Assembly (NCBI RefSeq): GCF_014217805.1
Contig: NZ_CP055156.1
Coordinates: 1,426,001 to 1,490,000 of the forward strand
Direction of reading: 5' to 3'
DNA from: Adhaeribacter swui
GTDB lineage: Bacteria; Bacteroidota; Bacteroidia; Cytophagales; Hymenobacteraceae
Length of the DNA stretch: 64,000 nt
Program-made: the position numbers and the translations under genes
Shown: one piece after another, positions 52,123 through 61,190 of the stretch
Numbering within the stretch: position 1 is the stretch's first letter
How the letters are laid out: every line of letters begins with the position of its first letter
The notes under the pieces: model-generated
Seen by the model: only the letters and a program-made list of their open reading frames with translations
Databases searched by the model: none
What the model was told of the DNA's origin: nothing

Positions 52123-53463
52123 CTAGCTGAGAATTAAATCCTGCTTGGTATCGTCGAAGCTTATTTTCTTGCCAGTAGTTAAAGCGGCGTACGTCATTTG
52201 GTTAGCTACGGAGTGGTTGTAACCGGCCCGTACCGAAGCATTCGGGGTTTTACGGCTGCGCACGCATTCCATCCAGTTGCGCATGTGCAAAGAAGTCATG
52301 GGGTCGCCGCCGGTGTTAGCGGCAGTTTCTATTTTGGTGGCATTAGGCAAGGTAAACTCCTGCAGCAAATTGGCTTTCATACCCATTTCATCGGCCATTC
52401 TTTGGGTTAAACCGCCTTCAGAAGTTATTTTGTTGGTATCCAGGTTCATCATACCGCCGTTGGAGTAATACAGTTCTTTGGTACCGCCGGCCCCGTTATG
52501 GAACCGCGAAGAGAACACTACCTGGAAGCCTTTGCTCATATCGTCTTTTGGGCCGTAATCAAATACCGCGGTCATGGTGTCGGCGTTTTTGCGGCCGTCT
52601 TTCCACATGTAAATACCGCCGTTGGCCGATACGCTCCGGGGGTGGTCCAGGCCGGTAAACCAATGCACGGTATCAATCTGGTGCGACATCCATTGGCCCG
52701 GAATACCGGTGGAGTACGGATAAAACAAACGGAACTCTAAATATTTCCGGGGGTCCCAGGCTTCTTTGGGCCGGTTCATTAAAAAACGGTCCCAGTCGGT
52801 ATCTTCTTTCCGGATTTCTTTGGTAAGCGGCACCCGCCAGCGGCCCGGCTGGTTTACGTTCCAGCACATTTCTACCATGGTAATATCGCCGAATTTACCC
52901 GACCGGATAAACTCGTTGGCGGCAATGTAGTTGGGGGCACTGCGGCGCTGCGAACCAATCTGCACAATCCGGTCCGATTCTTCTACCGCTTTTAAAATGG
53001 CCCGGGCATCGTCCATGCTTTCGGCCATGGGTTTTTCAATGTAAGCGTCGCGGCCGGCTTTTACGGCTTCCACACCCATTAAAGCATGCTGAAAATCGGC
53101 GGTAGAAATAATAACGGCATCAATATCTTTATTTCCGTAGAGTTCGTCGTTGTTCCGGTATTTTTTAATTTTCATGCCGGTTTTTTCCTTAATATAGGCT
53201 TCTGCTTCGTCGCGGCGGCGGTTCCAGATGTCCGAAACTCCCATAAAAGCAAAATTCAACTCTTTCTGATGGTCCATGAACGAAGGAACCAGGGAGCTTT
53301 TAAACCGGCTGGAGAAACCCACAATACCCACATTTACGCGATCGTTGGCGCCTAAAATGCGGCCGTAGCTTTTCGCACTGATGCCCATGGCGGCTACGCC
53401 AATGGTACCGAGCGCCGCTTTTTTAATAAAATCTCTCCGGGAATTTTCTTTATTATTTTCCAT
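52123..53463 (-). CDS. Gfo/Idh/MocA family oxidoreductase, Tat-exported
   Basis: The 446-residue precursor begins with a twin-arginine motif (SRRDFIKKAALGTIG). The Rossmann start is VNVGIVGFSSRFKS, the catalytic region has YIEKPMA, and the C-terminal domain holds WMSHQIDTVHWFTG. Tat export implies a cofactor folded in before transport. Such periplasmic dehydrogenases oxidise sugar rings at C3 in related Bacteroidota. The DUF1080 gene is 42 bases upstream and the TIM-barrel gene just before that. Confidence 0.93.
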   Translation of the reverse strand: MENNKENSRRDFIKKAALGTIGVAAMGISAKSYGRILGANDRVNVGIVGFSSRFKSSLVPSFMDHQKELNFAFMGVSDIWNRRRDEAEAYIKEKTGMKIKKYRNNDELYGNKDIDAVIISTADFQHALMGVEAVKAGRDAYIEKPMAESMDDARAILKAVEESDRIVQIGSQRRSAPNYIAANEFIRSGKFGDITMVEMCWNVNQPGRWRVPLTKEIRKEDTDWDRFLMNRPKEAWDPRKYLEFRLFYPYSTGIPGQWMSHQIDTVHWFTGLDHPRSVSANGGIYMWKDGRKNADTMTAVFDYGPKDDMSKGFQVVFSSRFHNGAGGTKELYYSNGGMMNLDTNKITSEGGLTQRMADEMGMKANLLQEFTLPNATKIETAANTGGDPMTSLHMRNWMECVRSRKTPNASVRAGYNHSVANQMTYAALTTGKKISFDDTKQDLILS

Positions 53464-53505
53464 TATTAATTAAGGTTTAATAGCACTATTTAATATACCT
53501 GCGGG

Positions 53506-54276
53506 TTAAATTTTCCTGATTTTAATGTTGCGGTAATGCACCGTGTTGCCGTGGTCCTGCAAGAGAATGTGCCCTGTAGCGGCCTCGCCGAAGTTGGGGT
53601 AATTCTTGTATTTACTTTCGGCTACCAGAGCCCGGTATTCCGGACTGGCGCGGGTAAACTCCACTACTTTGGTACCGTTTAGCCAATGTTCCACGTGGTT
53701 GTTTTTAGATACAATGCGCACCTGGTTCCACTCGCCAATGGGTTTGGCGTTTTTGTTTTTGGCCGGAATTAAATCGTATAAAGAGCTGATAGTGCGGTTG
53801 CCGTTTTTTCCCATTTTAGCGTCGGGGTGGCGATCGTCGTCGAGGATCTGATATTCTAAACCAATAGCGGAACCGGGATGCGGAGGCTCTTTTTCGGTTA
53901 CAAAGTATTTTACGCCACTATTGGCGCCTTCGGTAAGTTTGGCTTCCAGAGTTAACTCAAAGTTCCCGTATTCTTCTTTCGTTACAATGTCGCCGCCGTT
54001 CTGCGATTCGGCTCCATCGGATTGCAGCACCGATAACTCCCCATTCTTTACCTGCCAGCCCTGCGTCGGGAAAGTTTCGCGGTGCGCGCCGCGCCAGCCG
54101 TTGGTGGTTTTACCATCGAAGAGTAATTGCCAGCCTTGCTTTTTTTCGGCGGCGGTTAAGGTATTTACCGCGCTGCCAGCCGCCTTGGTTTTACTTGCGC
54201 TTGTTTGGGCGAAACCAGTACCCCATAAGCTGAAAACAACTGAACCAGTAAGAATACATAATTTTAAATTTATCAT
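53506..54276 (-). CDS. DUF1080 (3-keto-glycoside hydrolase-like) secreted protein
   Basis: I start at the ATG at 54276 (MINLKLCILTGSVVFSLWG); the longer frame would begin with TTG. The 256-residue precursor has a signal peptide ending GFAQ. The family pattern is GWQLLFDGKTTNGWRG, WQVKNGELSV, DIVTKEEYGNFELTLEAKL, NSGVKYFV and HWLNGTKVVEF. DUF1080 proteins are concanavalin-like and some act on 3-keto-disaccharides. It sits between the TIM-barrel gene (26 bases) and the dehydrogenase (42 bases), so the three are probably one operon. Confidence 0.9.
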   Translation of the reverse strand: MINLKLCILTGSVVFSLWGTGFAQTSASKTKAAGSAVNTLTAAEKKQGWQLLFDGKTTNGWRGAHRETFPTQGWQVKNGELSVLQSDGAESQNGGDIVTKEEYGNFELTLEAKLTEGANSGVKYFVTEKEPPHPGSAIGLEYQILDDDRHPDAKMGKNGNRTISSLYDLIPAKNKNAKPIGEWNQVRIVSKNNHVEHWLNGTKVVEFTRASPEYRALVAESKYKNYPNFGEAATGHILLQDHGNTVHYRNIKIRKI

Positions 54277-54302
54277 AATTAGTAATACTATACTCTTGTA
54301 AA

Positions 54303-55229
54303 TCAAATACTAAACTTTAATTGATTTTTTAAATAATCGCGCCCGATCTGGCCACTTTCTAAAGGCGTGCGGCCTTTTTCCGGCACGGCATCGAGTTCCA
54401 CAATGGCGTAGCCGTTAAATTTAATTTCTTTTAAAGCCGCAAAAACCTGCGGTAAGTTTACTTTGCCTTGCCCTAACTCCACAAACTGGTAAGGACGTTT
54501 GGGGTCTATGGCGTTTTTATCGCGCACGTCTTTTATATGCAAGGCTTTTAATTGACTTTTATATTGCCGGATGGCTTTGGCCGGATCGCCGCCGCCCTGG
54601 TGGTAATGCCCGATATCCAGTAATAAACTCACGTACTTGGGATCAACGGTTTGCATAATCACGTCCACTTCTTCGGGTGTTTCGCCGAGTTGGTGCATGT
54701 GGTTGTGGTAAGCAGTTTGGATGCCGACGGCTTGGGTGCGCTTGCCTACTTCGGTGAGTAATTTGCCGTATTTTACTAAGTCTTCTTGGGTGGGCGTGCC
54801 GGTTTTGGGCCTCGACGAATTAGTTACCTGAATGTATTTACCGCCTAAAGCTTTCACGAATTTGGCGTGCTCTACGTGTTTTTTAATCTCGCCTTCGTCG
54901 TTGCCAGTGTTTATGTTGGCGTTGCCGCTCGAAAGCATGGCCAGTTCTAACTTGGCGTCGTCCAGAATCTTTTTTAATTCGGCTGGTTTCTGGCCGTACT
55001 CCTGGTAGGCGTTAGCCCGCAACTGAATACCGGTAAAACCCAGCGCCGCGATTTCTTTAATAGCTTGCATATCGTTGCCTTCCCAGGTAATAGCCGAGTA
55101 GCCTAACTTGATGCCGTTTTGCGCCAAAACAGCCGCTAAAGCATTGGAAGAAAAAACAGCTAAAGGCAGTGCCGTGGCGGCCAAACTTATTTGCGAGAGA
55201 AAGCGGCGGCGGGATATTTCTTGTGACAT
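54303..55229 (-). CDS. Sugar phosphate isomerase/epimerase family TIM-barrel, Tat-exported
   Basis: The 308-residue precursor has a twin-arginine signal (SRRRFLSQISLAATALPLAVF). The TIM barrel has IKLGYSAITWEGND, GFTGIQLRANA, AYHNHMHQLG with its His, LLLDIGHYHQGGG (Asp, His), LKALHIKDV and YAIVELDAVP (Glu) as the metal site. It is related to but clearly different from the gene at 18062. In a known Bacteroides 3-keto-glycoside pathway a protein of this class acts beside DUF1080 and Gfo/Idh enzymes. A LacI-type palindrome lies 160 bases upstream. Confidence 0.9.
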   Translation of the reverse strand: MSQEISRRRFLSQISLAATALPLAVFSSNALAAVLAQNGIKLGYSAITWEGNDMQAIKEIAALGFTGIQLRANAYQEYGQKPAELKKILDDAKLELAMLSSGNANINTGNDEGEIKKHVEHAKFVKALGGKYIQVTNSSRPKTGTPTQEDLVKYGKLLTEVGKRTQAVGIQTAYHNHMHQLGETPEEVDVIMQTVDPKYVSLLLDIGHYHQGGGDPAKAIRQYKSQLKALHIKDVRDKNAIDPKRPYQFVELGQGKVNLPQVFAALKEIKFNGYAIVELDAVPEKGRTPLESGQIGRDYLKNQLKFSI

Positions 55230-55389
55230 TATTTTGGACTTTACTTCTGGTATTTACTTAGCTTAAACCGGTAAAATACAGCTCTAACCAGTTTAAAAGA
55301 GCTAAACGAGTTTTTCAGCTCCTTAAATTTATATTTATTTACCGTTCTATCATAGTAAAAAACCAAGATATTTTCCGATTACGTTATCG

Positions 55390-55401
55390 TGAACGTTTGC
55401 A
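55390..55401. promoter_or_regulatory. Candidate LacI-type operator upstream of the isomerase operon
   Basis: TGAACGTTTGCA matches the right half of the palindrome GCAAACGTTTGC seen upstream of susC and keeps the central CG. It sits between the susD terminator and the isomerase gene, where a second promoter would be expected. Confidence 0.5.
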
Positions 55402-55406
55402 ACCTT

Positions 55407-55448
55407 AAAAAAATGGTTGCTTAGCCGGGCTAAACAACCATTTTTTTT
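55407..55448 (-). terminator. Intrinsic terminator after susD
   Basis: The stem AAAATGGTTG / CAACCATTTT encloses an inner stem TTAGCC / GGCTAA and has A- and T-runs on its flanks. Confidence 0.9.
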
Positions 55449-55462
55449 AAATTTTTTAAAAC

Positions 55463-57082
55463 TTAGTAACCCGTGTTTTGCGGGAAAGATGCCACACCGC
55501 CTTCGGTCCGGTCAATTTGGTCGCTTGGGATGGGGCGTAATACGTGGTACGGCTGAATATTGGGGCCGCCATCCGGATTATACTTTTTAACGCGGTCTAC
55601 TAAAGTACCGGTTCTTACCAGGTCAAACCAACGGTCCATTTCGCCTAATAACTCGCGGGCCCGCTCATCCAGAATAAAGTCCATGTTTAACTGGTCCAGC
55701 GTTATTTCCATTTCTGCTTCTTTGCCCGGGATAGCAGCCCGACGGCGGATGGCGTTGATGTGTTGCACAGCTTCGTCGATGTTACCCACTTTGTATAAAG
55801 CTTCGGCGGCAATCAGATAGGTTTCGGCTAAGCGGGCCACCATAAAGTCGCGGGAACCGGGCTCATGCTGTACCGATGGCCGCAGCGGATCTAAAAATTT
55901 ACTTAAAGAAGGAAAGTACCGGTAATTGCCCGAAGAGAAAACTTCGGCCCGGTCAATAATCCGGTAATTTTTTGAGGCTTTGTATTCGGCGGATATATCT
56001 GTGGGAGCTACCCAAATGGCGGTATCGCCTAATTTCATGCCGGGAGCTAAAGTAGCTGGGTTATTGGCATAAAACACTTGCTTAAACGAGCCATTATAGC
56101 GCGAATCTTTGGTACGGTCGAATAAATCGAGGGTGTACTGCGTAGGTTTAAACCGTTTAAACGGACGGCCATTGGCAATATCGCGCATGGTTCCTTTATG
56201 GCCTGCATCGTATTCCATTAAAAAGTAAAGGTGACCGCTGTTACCGCCTCCGTTGGTAATTAAATCCTGGGTGTATTGCACGGACCATACCACCTCGGAG
56301 TGCTGCTGGTTGCCTTGGTCGAATACGGCAGCAAACGTAGGCAGCAAAGAAAAATCGTAATTGTTAATAACACTTTTGGCTAAATCGGCAGCCCGTTGGT
56401 TATCGTCGGGTTTAGCTGCTTCTGGTATGCTGGCCCGGGTTAAGAGCACTTTCGCCAGTAAGTGTTCGGCGGCGGGTTTGGTAACGCGGCCGTAATCGTT
56501 TTGCTTCGCCGGCAATACCGCAATGGCACTTTCCAGGTCTGCCACAATTACATCGTACACATCTTTCACCGACGAGCGGCTGGCGGTGGTTTGCACCTGG
56601 GTAGTTTCTTTGAGTGATATGTGAATAGGACCGTAGGTTTGCACCAGCACAAAGTAATAATGCGCCCGCAAGAATTTAGCTTCTCCTACCCGGATGCCTT
56701 TTAAAGTTTCGTCTAAGGTAATATTTGGCGCCCGATCGATTACGGTATTGGTGGTGTTAATGGCCCGGTAAAAATCATTCCAGAGATCCCGTATATAATC
56801 TACCTGCGAGTTTAAGTTGGGCGTATAATCGTTCACAAACTTGTAATCACCGTCAGCTCCTTTGGTATAAGTATCGGTACCGAAAACGGTAAGGGTAAAG
56901 CCGCGCTGGGTGCCGTACCAGGTACGCAAAGGCTCGTACGAGGCTTTTACTGCATCCTCAAAACCGGTAGTAGTTTGGTAATATTCCGGGGTAACACTAG
57001 ATACTACTTGTTCGTCCAGGATATCTTTACAAGCCTGGCTCATAAATGCCAGACCACCTATTAATAATAATATCTTCTTCAT
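55463..57082 (-). CDS. SusD/RagB-type glycan-binding lipoprotein
   Basis: The 539-residue precursor has a lipobox (FMSQAC, Cys18). The SusD pattern is present: VTPEYYQTTTGFEDAVKASYEPLRTWYG, RAHYYFVLVQTYGPIHI, ADLESAIAVLPA, HLLAKVLLTRA and the C-terminal ETYLIAAEALYKVGNIDEAVQHINAIRRRA and DFILDERARELLGEMDRWFDLVR. It holds the oligosaccharide over the SusC channel. It lies 20 bases after susC and ends at a terminator. Confidence 0.96.
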   Translation of the reverse strand: MKKILLLIGGLAFMSQACKDILDEQVVSSVTPEYYQTTTGFEDAVKASYEPLRTWYGTQRGFTLTVFGTDTYTKGADGDYKFVNDYTPNLNSQVDYIRDLWNDFYRAINTTNTVIDRAPNITLDETLKGIRVGEAKFLRAHYYFVLVQTYGPIHISLKETTQVQTTASRSSVKDVYDVIVADLESAIAVLPAKQNDYGRVTKPAAEHLLAKVLLTRASIPEAAKPDDNQRAADLAKSVINNYDFSLLPTFAAVFDQGNQQHSEVVWSVQYTQDLITNGGGNSGHLYFLMEYDAGHKGTMRDIANGRPFKRFKPTQYTLDLFDRTKDSRYNGSFKQVFYANNPATLAPGMKLGDTAIWVAPTDISAEYKASKNYRIIDRAEVFSSGNYRYFPSLSKFLDPLRPSVQHEPGSRDFMVARLAETYLIAAEALYKVGNIDEAVQHINAIRRRAAIPGKEAEMEITLDQLNMDFILDERARELLGEMDRWFDLVRTGTLVDRVKKYNPDGGPNIQPYHVLRPIPSDQIDRTEGGVASFPQNTGY

Positions 57083-57102
57083 AATAAAATGCTTCCTAAA
57101 AT

Positions 57103-60100
57103 TTAAAATTTAGCGTTTATCCCAAACATAATCAGCCGGGCAGATGGCGTACTGATGGTAATTAAATTAACCTGCTCCCGATCGTTGCTGCGGCCTCTGG
57201 CTTGCTCCGGATCCAGGTTGTTGCCGTAGTTCGAGAAAATAAATGGATTCTGGGCACTGGCGTACACCCGCAAAGAGGATAGTTTTAATTTGTTGCTGAT
57301 GGCCGTAGGAATATTATACCCTAAGCTGATGTTTCTGATTTTGGTAAATGAGCCATCGAAATACGACATGGTAGTGTTATACAAAGGACGCTCCTGGTTC
57401 TGGTTAGGCCGCGGATAGGCATTGGTCGGGTTGGTAGGCGTCCAGTAATCTACGTCCATGTTGTTATACCGGCCTGCCAGGAAGTTCAGGTTGTTGTATA
57501 AATCGCTTTGAATCATACTGCCCTGTCGGGTAAAAATAAAGAACGAGAAATCGATGCCTTTGTAGCTAAACCGGTTAGTAATACCGCCAGACCAATCCGG
57601 AATATCAGAACCTAGAATTTTCCGGTCTAAAGCGTTAATGGCGCCATCGTTATTCTGGTCTTTTACTTTTATTTCGCCGGGAGCTTGCTTATACAAGGCT
57701 GCCTGGTCTTTTTCGCTGGTTTGCCATATTCCCAGTTTTTCGTAATCGTAGTAAACGGTTAAAGGCTGACCAATAAAGTACAAGCTACCTACATCGTCTT
57801 TTTTACCATTATAAATTTCTACAATTTGCTCTTTGTTGGAGTTAAAGTTAATATCGGTGGTCCATTTAAAGCCGTCGCCGCCCCTATCTACGTTTACCGT
57901 AGAAACCGCTACTTCTAAACCGGAGTTTTTGCTTTTACCTACGTTCTGAAGCACGCTACCGTAGCCACTGGTAAAGGGCAGGTTCCGAGGCATCAACAAA
58001 TCAAAAGTGTTCTGTTGGTACACTTCCACCGAACCAGAGATGCGGTTATTAATAAAGCCAAAGTCTAAGCCCACGTTGGTAGTAGCGGTAGTTTCCCAGC
58101 GTAAGTCCGGATTTACCAAAGCCCGAGGAGAATAACCAAAGGCGCCGGTGGTACCAAAAGCGTAAGTAGTGCGGTTTAGAGCACCTTGTGTAGCGTAAGC
58201 GCCAATGCCTTGGTTACCGGTAAGGCCGTAGCTGGCCCGTAATTTTAAATTATCGATAAACGGAATGCTTTTTATAAAACTTTCTTCACTGATGCGCCAG
58301 CCAATAGCCGCTGACGGGAAGAAACCATATTTTTTTGTATCGCCAAACAAACCAGTTTCGCCGGCAAATTTAGAAGAACCATCAATCCGGGTAGTTAAGG
58401 TCAAGAGGTATTTATCGCGGAAGCCATAGTTTACCCGGCCCATGTAAGATAGTAAACCGCTTTCGTTCAGGTCGCTGTCAATGCCTTCGATGTTAGGCGC
58501 ATGCGATAGTTTATAGAATAACTGCCGGGCTGAAGTTAAACCGCTCGCCCGGATTTGGTAAAACTCCCGCCGCTCTTTTTGGATGGAGAATAAGCCGGTG
58601 ATATTTAAATCGTGCGCTTCGTTAAACTTGCGGGTATAGTTCAGGATGTTTTCCAGGGTGTAGGAGAACAAGTAATTATTATCGTTTTGGGCATACGGGG
58701 TACCGCCGGAACGGGCATTGGTAAGACTAGCCTGGAACTGACCACTTCTGCGGGTAGAGTAATCCGGTCCAAAATTTAAGCGGTAAGATAATCCTTTGGC
58801 AATCTGGTACTCGCCGAATAAGCTGGTAAATATCCGGCCGCGCCGGTTTTCATTAACAATGGCATTGGGTACAACTTCTAATAAAGGGTTGGTTTGCGCG
58901 CCATCAGAGGTATTCCGGAAAAGCAAGTTACCGTTGGCATCGTAGGGCGTACCCAAAGGGTTTTCGCGTAAAGAAACGCCGTAAGGGTTCGGACCAAAGT
59001 TTAATTTACCTAAGCTCCCCATCATGGTAACCCCAAATTTTAATTTTTCGCCGATTTGCTGATCTAGGGAAATCCGGATATTGTCGCGGGTAAAATCCTG
59101 ACCGATGGTTACTCCTTTTTCAAAAAAGTGGTTAAACGAAACGGAATAACGCGTTTTGTCGGAACCACCCGAAATGCCTAACTGATGGCTTTGCTGGGTA
59201 CCAGTGCGGGTAATATAATCCTGGTAATTCGTGGACCGGCCTTGCGCAATTCCTTCTAACTCCACCGCATCAAAAATGGCTTTATCGGAACCAACCGGAT
59301 CGGCGTCGTTGTATTTACCGGTAGTGCGGCGTGATTCGCGTTTGTATTCGGCAAACTCAGCCCCGTTCATTACGTCGTACTGGTTGATGATACTGTTCAC
59401 GCCAAAATACCCGTCGTAGGATATACTTATTTTGCCGGGTGCGCCGCGTTTGGTAGTTACAATTACTACCCCGTTAGCCCCTCTGGACCCGTAAATAGCC
59501 GTAGAAGAAGCATCTTTTAACACTTCCATGGACTCAATGTCCTGCGGGTTAATATCATTAATATCGCCAGAAAGCGGAATGCCATCGACTACGAAAAGTG
59601 GGTCGTTGCCGGCGTTAAAAGACCGCCGCCCGCGGATCCGCACGTTTACACCGCCTCCCGGGCTGTTACCCTGGCTTAATACCTCTACCCCAGCGGCCCG
59701 ACCTTGCAAAGCTTGCTGCGGGTTAGTAATGGGCAATTCTGAAATTTCTTTCGCCGAAACCGAAGAAATAGCGCCGGTAACCTGGCTTTTCTTTTGCGTA
59801 CCGTACCCCACTACCACCACTTCCTGTAAAGCTTTGGTATCATCAGAAAGTGTAATGTTTATTGTTCCGGGACCGGTTATTGCCCTTTCCTGGGTGGTAT
59901 AGCCAATAAATGAGAATACCAGCGTGGTTGCTTTTTCGGGTATGTTTAAAGTATAGGTACCATCCGGGGCAGTTGTAGCTCCAATTGTAGTTCCTTTAAC
60001 CAACACCGTTACCCCGGGCAAAGCTTCCCCGTTTGGGGTAGTAACTTTACCGGTTATCTGCCAATCGAACAGCACCGGTTTTAAAGCGGTAAAAGCAGCC

Positions 60101-60216
60101 ATGCCCCCGGGAGATGCATTATGGTTGGCATTGGCCAGGGCCGGATATAGCATTGCAGATCCGTTTATCAACAAAATACAAATAAGCGAACTTTGTTTTA
60201 GAGTAAAATTTTTCAT
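57103..60216 (-). CDS. SusC/RagA-type TonB-dependent receptor
   Basis: The 1037-residue precursor has a signal peptide (SLICILLINGSAMLYPALANA). A carboxypeptidase-D-like domain (about 50-120, ITGKVTTPNGEALPGVTVLVKG) is followed by the plug (VVGYGTQKKSQVTGAISSV, RIRGRRSFNAGNDPLFVVDGIPLSGD, IESMEVLKDASSTAIYGSRGANGVV), then a barrel ending with an aromatic residue (FGINAKF). It imports a glycan fragment with TonB energy and pairs with susD 20 bases downstream. A LacI-type operator pair is about 320 bases upstream. Confidence 0.97.
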   Translation of the reverse strand: MKNFTLKQSSLICILLINGSAMLYPALANANHNASPGGMAAFTALKPVLFDWQITGKVTTPNGEALPGVTVLVKGTTIGATTAPDGTYTLNIPEKATTLVFSFIGYTTQERAITGPGTINITLSDDTKALQEVVVVGYGTQKKSQVTGAISSVSAKEISELPITNPQQALQGRAAGVEVLSQGNSPGGGVNVRIRGRRSFNAGNDPLFVVDGIPLSGDINDINPQDIESMEVLKDASSTAIYGSRGANGVVIVTTKRGAPGKISISYDGYFGVNSIINQYDVMNGAEFAEYKRESRRTTGKYNDADPVGSDKAIFDAVELEGIAQGRSTNYQDYITRTGTQQSHQLGISGGSDKTRYSVSFNHFFEKGVTIGQDFTRDNIRISLDQQIGEKLKFGVTMMGSLGKLNFGPNPYGVSLRENPLGTPYDANGNLLFRNTSDGAQTNPLLEVVPNAIVNENRRGRIFTSLFGEYQIAKGLSYRLNFGPDYSTRRSGQFQASLTNARSGGTPYAQNDNNYLFSYTLENILNYTRKFNEAHDLNITGLFSIQKERREFYQIRASGLTSARQLFYKLSHAPNIEGIDSDLNESGLLSYMGRVNYGFRDKYLLTLTTRIDGSSKFAGETGLFGDTKKYGFFPSAAIGWRISEESFIKSIPFIDNLKLRASYGLTGNQGIGAYATQGALNRTTYAFGTTGAFGYSPRALVNPDLRWETTATTNVGLDFGFINNRISGSVEVYQQNTFDLLMPRNLPFTSGYGSVLQNVGKSKNSGLEVAVSTVNVDRGGDGFKWTTDINFNSNKEQIVEIYNGKKDDVGSLYFIGQPLTVYYDYEKLGIWQTSEKDQAALYKQAPGEIKVKDQNNDGAINALDRKILGSDIPDWSGGITNRFSYKGIDFSFFIFTRQGSMIQSDLYNNLNFLAGRYNNMDVDYWTPTNPTNAYPRPNQNQERPLYNTTMSYFDGSFTKIRNISLGYNIPTAISNKLKLSSLRVYASAQNPFIFSNYGNNLDPEQARGRSNDREQVNLITISTPSARLIMFGINAKF

Positions 60217-60538
60217 ATAAGCAACATAATTTTTGCAGATTTTTAAAAATCAAGAAAATAAAAATGGTTAAATATAAATTTAGAAATTTTAAAAATTTTT
60301 AAATCACAAACTATATTAAGAGATAAAAATCACTTAATATGAGGCATATTATTGGTTAATTAAGAATTTAAAGAAGCCAACAAATTTTAATATTTAAAAA
60401 ATTTAAAATTTTGCTACTGGTACCAAGTCGTTATAAGCGCTGGTAAGTATTACATTGTTAATTACCGGGGATAACAATCATACAAAAATTAGCAGTAATT
60501 ACCAAGCAATTAAATAATGAAAAATTAATATTTTTTCT

Positions 60539-60562
60539 GCAAACGTTACCGAAAACGTTTGC
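60539..60562. promoter_or_regulatory. Candidate LacI-type operator pair upstream of susC
   Basis: GCAAACGTT (60539-60547) and AACGTTTGC (60554-60562) are exact reverse complements separated by 6 bases, and each also resembles the LacI-family palindrome GCAAACGTTTGC. A like site lies at 55390. No lacI-type gene is in the window. Function is inferred from sequence only. Confidence 0.6.
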
Positions 60563-60650
60563 AAATGCAACATAATAAAAACAATCTTACCTCGTAGAAC
60601 AGCCGACTAATCTTTTATTAAAATAGGCAAAGCTGAAGTTAAAAGAAAGG

Positions 60651-60884
60651 CTAATACTTTATTTGAAGATCAACAGATCCTTCTGAATCGAGGCTTTGGA
60701 TTACGTAACCGCCAATAATAATACTGGCCTGGGGTTTATTGGTAAAGCAATTGCCCGCTAAATCCAGCAAGATGGAATCAGGGCACGAAGTGACCGTATG
60801 TGCCGCCGGTTTTACAGGACGTACGTTGCGGAGGGTTAGAATTTTGGTAGATCCCGGAATTTTTAAACAATAAACTTTTGCCAT
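60651..60884 (-). CDS. Small hypothetical protein
   Basis: The 77-residue open frame starts MAKVYCLKIPGSTKILTLRN and contains hydrophobic pieces (DSILLDLAGNCF, ASIIIGGYVIQSL) with several Cys. I do not recognise a family. It is isolated between the susC upstream region and the ABC transporter genes on the same strand. No strong ribosome site can be confirmed. It may be real, but composition alone supports this weakly. Confidence 0.45.
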   Translation of the reverse strand: MAKVYCLKIPGSTKILTLRNVRPVKPAAHTVTSCPDSILLDLAGNCFTNKPQASIIIGGYVIQSLDSEGSVDLQIKY

Positions 60885-61190
60885 TTAGTATTACTATTGC
60901 GCTTTCAGTAATTACAGCAAGTCCTTATTTAACTAATCACTACCTACAATACTATTTATTTTCCTCTTTTAATTAAAAGAAAATTCTGCGTCGTTGGTAA
61001 CATTCTTTATTACCTAATCGGACAAGTAAGCGCGCAGGAATGAAGCGGCAAATTTTAAAAATAAATAATTTTTAATCAACTGTTAATAAGCAAATTAATG
61101 TAAATAATTTATTTTAAATTCTGTTAGTAATTGGCAGAAACAATCCGCAAAGTTTCGCAAATAAAACCAATCTGTAACATTGATTTTTTT
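60885..61190. other. 306-bp AT-rich spacer, no gene seen
   Basis: Lies downstream of the ABC permease gene and upstream of the small ORF. It has runs of A and T but no clear hairpin with a T-run. Confidence 0.5.
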
